A stretch of DNA of 13,470 nucleotides from contig JAITNE010000199.1 of the NCBI GenBank assembly GCA_031290635.1, positions 1 to 13,470 of the forward strand, read 5' to 3'. Positions 12,663 to 13,470 of the stretch are shown here, in pieces. The position numbers and the translations under genes were made by a program. This stretch comes from Tannerella sp. (GTDB taxonomy: Bacteria > Bacteroidota > Bacteroidia > Bacteroidales > Tannerellaceae). The notes below the pieces were generated by a model that was given only the letters and a program-made list of their open reading frames with translations, searched no databases and had not been told where the DNA came from. Numbering within the stretch: position 1 is the stretch's first letter; every line of letters starts with the position of its first letter.

Positions 12663-13470
12663 AAAAATATCCTGCTTTCTTGCGATCTTCCATTGCGGCT
12701 TCGGAGCGACGGTCGTCGGAACGTCCACCACGCTCTGTTACCCTTGAGGAAGCTATCTCGTTGATAATTTCTTCGAGAGTATTAGCCTCCGAGACGGTAA
12801 CGCCCGTGCAGGTGATATCGCCGATAGTCCGGCAGCGTACACGCCGGCGCACTACCTTTTCATCCGCTTTCAGCTGCATAAAAGGATAGTATGCAAGCCA
12901 TATCCCGTCGCGCTCGAAGACCTCGCGCTCATGAGTATAGTAGAGGCTCGGCAGCTCGATAGATTCCCAAAGGATATACTGCCATACATCCATCTCCGTC
13001 CAGTTACTTAGCGGGAAGATGCGGAAATGCTCGCCCAACTGCTTGCGACCGTTGAAAATATTCCACAGTTCGGGACGCTGGTTCTTGGGGTCCCATTGTC
13101 CGAACTCGTCGCGATGCGAGAAGAAACGCTCTTTAGCGCGGGCTTTCTCTTCGTCGCGGCGTGCTCCACCGAGAGCAGCGTCGAACTTGTATTTGTCGAG
13201 CGCGTCAAGCAGGGTTACGGTTTGCAGCTTGTTGCGGCTGGCATTAACGCCCGTCTCCTCAATCACCCGACCGGCGTCTATCGATTCCTGTACCGAGCCT
13301 ACTATCAACTTCACTCCGAGCCGCTCAATCAGAGCATCGCGATAGGTCAACGTTTCCTCAAAGTTATGACCTGTGTCGATATGCAGAAAAGGGAACGGAA
13401 TAGTAGCCGGATAGAAGGCTTTGTGGGCTAAATGCGCCATGACGATAGAATCCTTGCCGCCCGAAAACAG
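12661..13470 (-). CDS. cysD: Sulfate adenylyltransferase subunit 2, 5' end off the right edge
   Basis: CysD is the catalytic adenylyltransferase subunit of the CysDN heterodimer. The reading frame is open to the window edge and begins with LFSGGKDSIVMAH, which contains the N-type ATP pyrophosphatase PP-loop SGGKDS; the methionine at 13440 is therefore internal and about 30 N-terminal residues are missing. The visible 269 residues show LHIDTGHNFEET, ALGGARRDEEKARAKERFFS, FRIFPLSNWTEMDVWQYI and RRRVRCRTIGDITCTG, all typical of CysD, and end with the family-typical basic tail DRKKAGYF. It is the most upstream visible gene of the cysD-cysN-cysH-sirC-hemA operon; the operon promoter is not in the window. 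Confidence 0.95.
   Translation of the reverse strand: MFSGGKDSIVMAHLAHKAFYPATIPFPFLHIDTGHNFEETLTYRDALIERLGVKLIVGSVQESIDAGRVIEETGVNASRNKLQTVTLLDALDKYKFDAALGGARRDEEKARAKERFFSHRDEFGQWDPKNQRPELWNIFNGRKQLGEHFRIFPLSNWTEMDVWQYILWESIELPSLYYTHEREVFERDGIWLAYYPFMQLKADEKVVRRRVRCRTIGDITCTGVTVSEANTLEEIINEIASSRVTERGGRSDDRRSEAAMEDRKKAGYF

Noticed and set aside
12661..13440. cysD beginning at the methionine at 13440
   Set aside because: The open frame continues upstream to the window edge and contains the PP-loop SGGKDS, so this methionine is internal.

Overview
The window reads as a chromosomal segment of an anaerobic Bacteroidota, most likely Bacteroidales. The evidence is several close matches to the Bacteroidetes promoter pattern (a -7 element of the TAnnTTTG type in A/T-rich leaders without strong Shine-Dalgarno sequences), a fused gamma/alpha 2-oxoacid:ferredoxin oxidoreductase subunit, a periplasmic tricorn-type protease and a FKBP lipoprotein. 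Twelve protein genes fill almost all of the sequence. No RNA gene, insertion sequence, CRISPR array or phage gene was seen.

Layout. On the minus strand at the left, aroK, korA and korB (korB runs off the left edge) form a tight unit transcribed from a recognisable promoter in front of aroK. A sirtuin-type deacylase lies upstream on the same strand. It is divergent from a plus-strand pair of FKBP prolyl isomerases, the first cytoplasmic and the second a lipoprotein, which ends in a clear rho-independent terminator. The T-tract of that terminator runs into the promoter of a 1092-residue exported tricorn-like S41 peptidase. The tricorn gene converges on a minus-strand operon that reads cysD (5' end off the right edge), cysN, cysH, a short precorrin-2 dehydrogenase (sirC-like) and hemA. 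The convergent gap holds four 21-bp palindrome-like repeats.

How the genes work together. CysD and CysN make APS from sulfate and ATP. CysH carries the CC/CxxC iron-sulfur signature of APS reductases, so it would take APS straight to sulfite. HemA (first step of tetrapyrrole synthesis) and the precorrin-2 dehydrogenase (siroheme branch) then point to siroheme for a sulfite reductase that is not in the window. The operon therefore couples sulfate activation and reduction to cofactor supply. The HemA copy is unusual: it stops before the C-terminal dimerisation domain and its nucleotide-binding glycine motif is degraded.

The most striking non-coding signal is in the cys operon. Each of the three gaps cysD/cysN, cysN/cysH and cysH/sirC holds a short-unit tandem repeat (7-, 13- or mixed 7/8/9-nt units), and in each case the array begins on the stop codon of the upstream gene. 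The first and third arrays share an identical 35-bp stretch in direct orientation, flanking cysN-cysH. The third also contains long inverted arms that could fold into a large A/U-rich hairpin just upstream of sirC.
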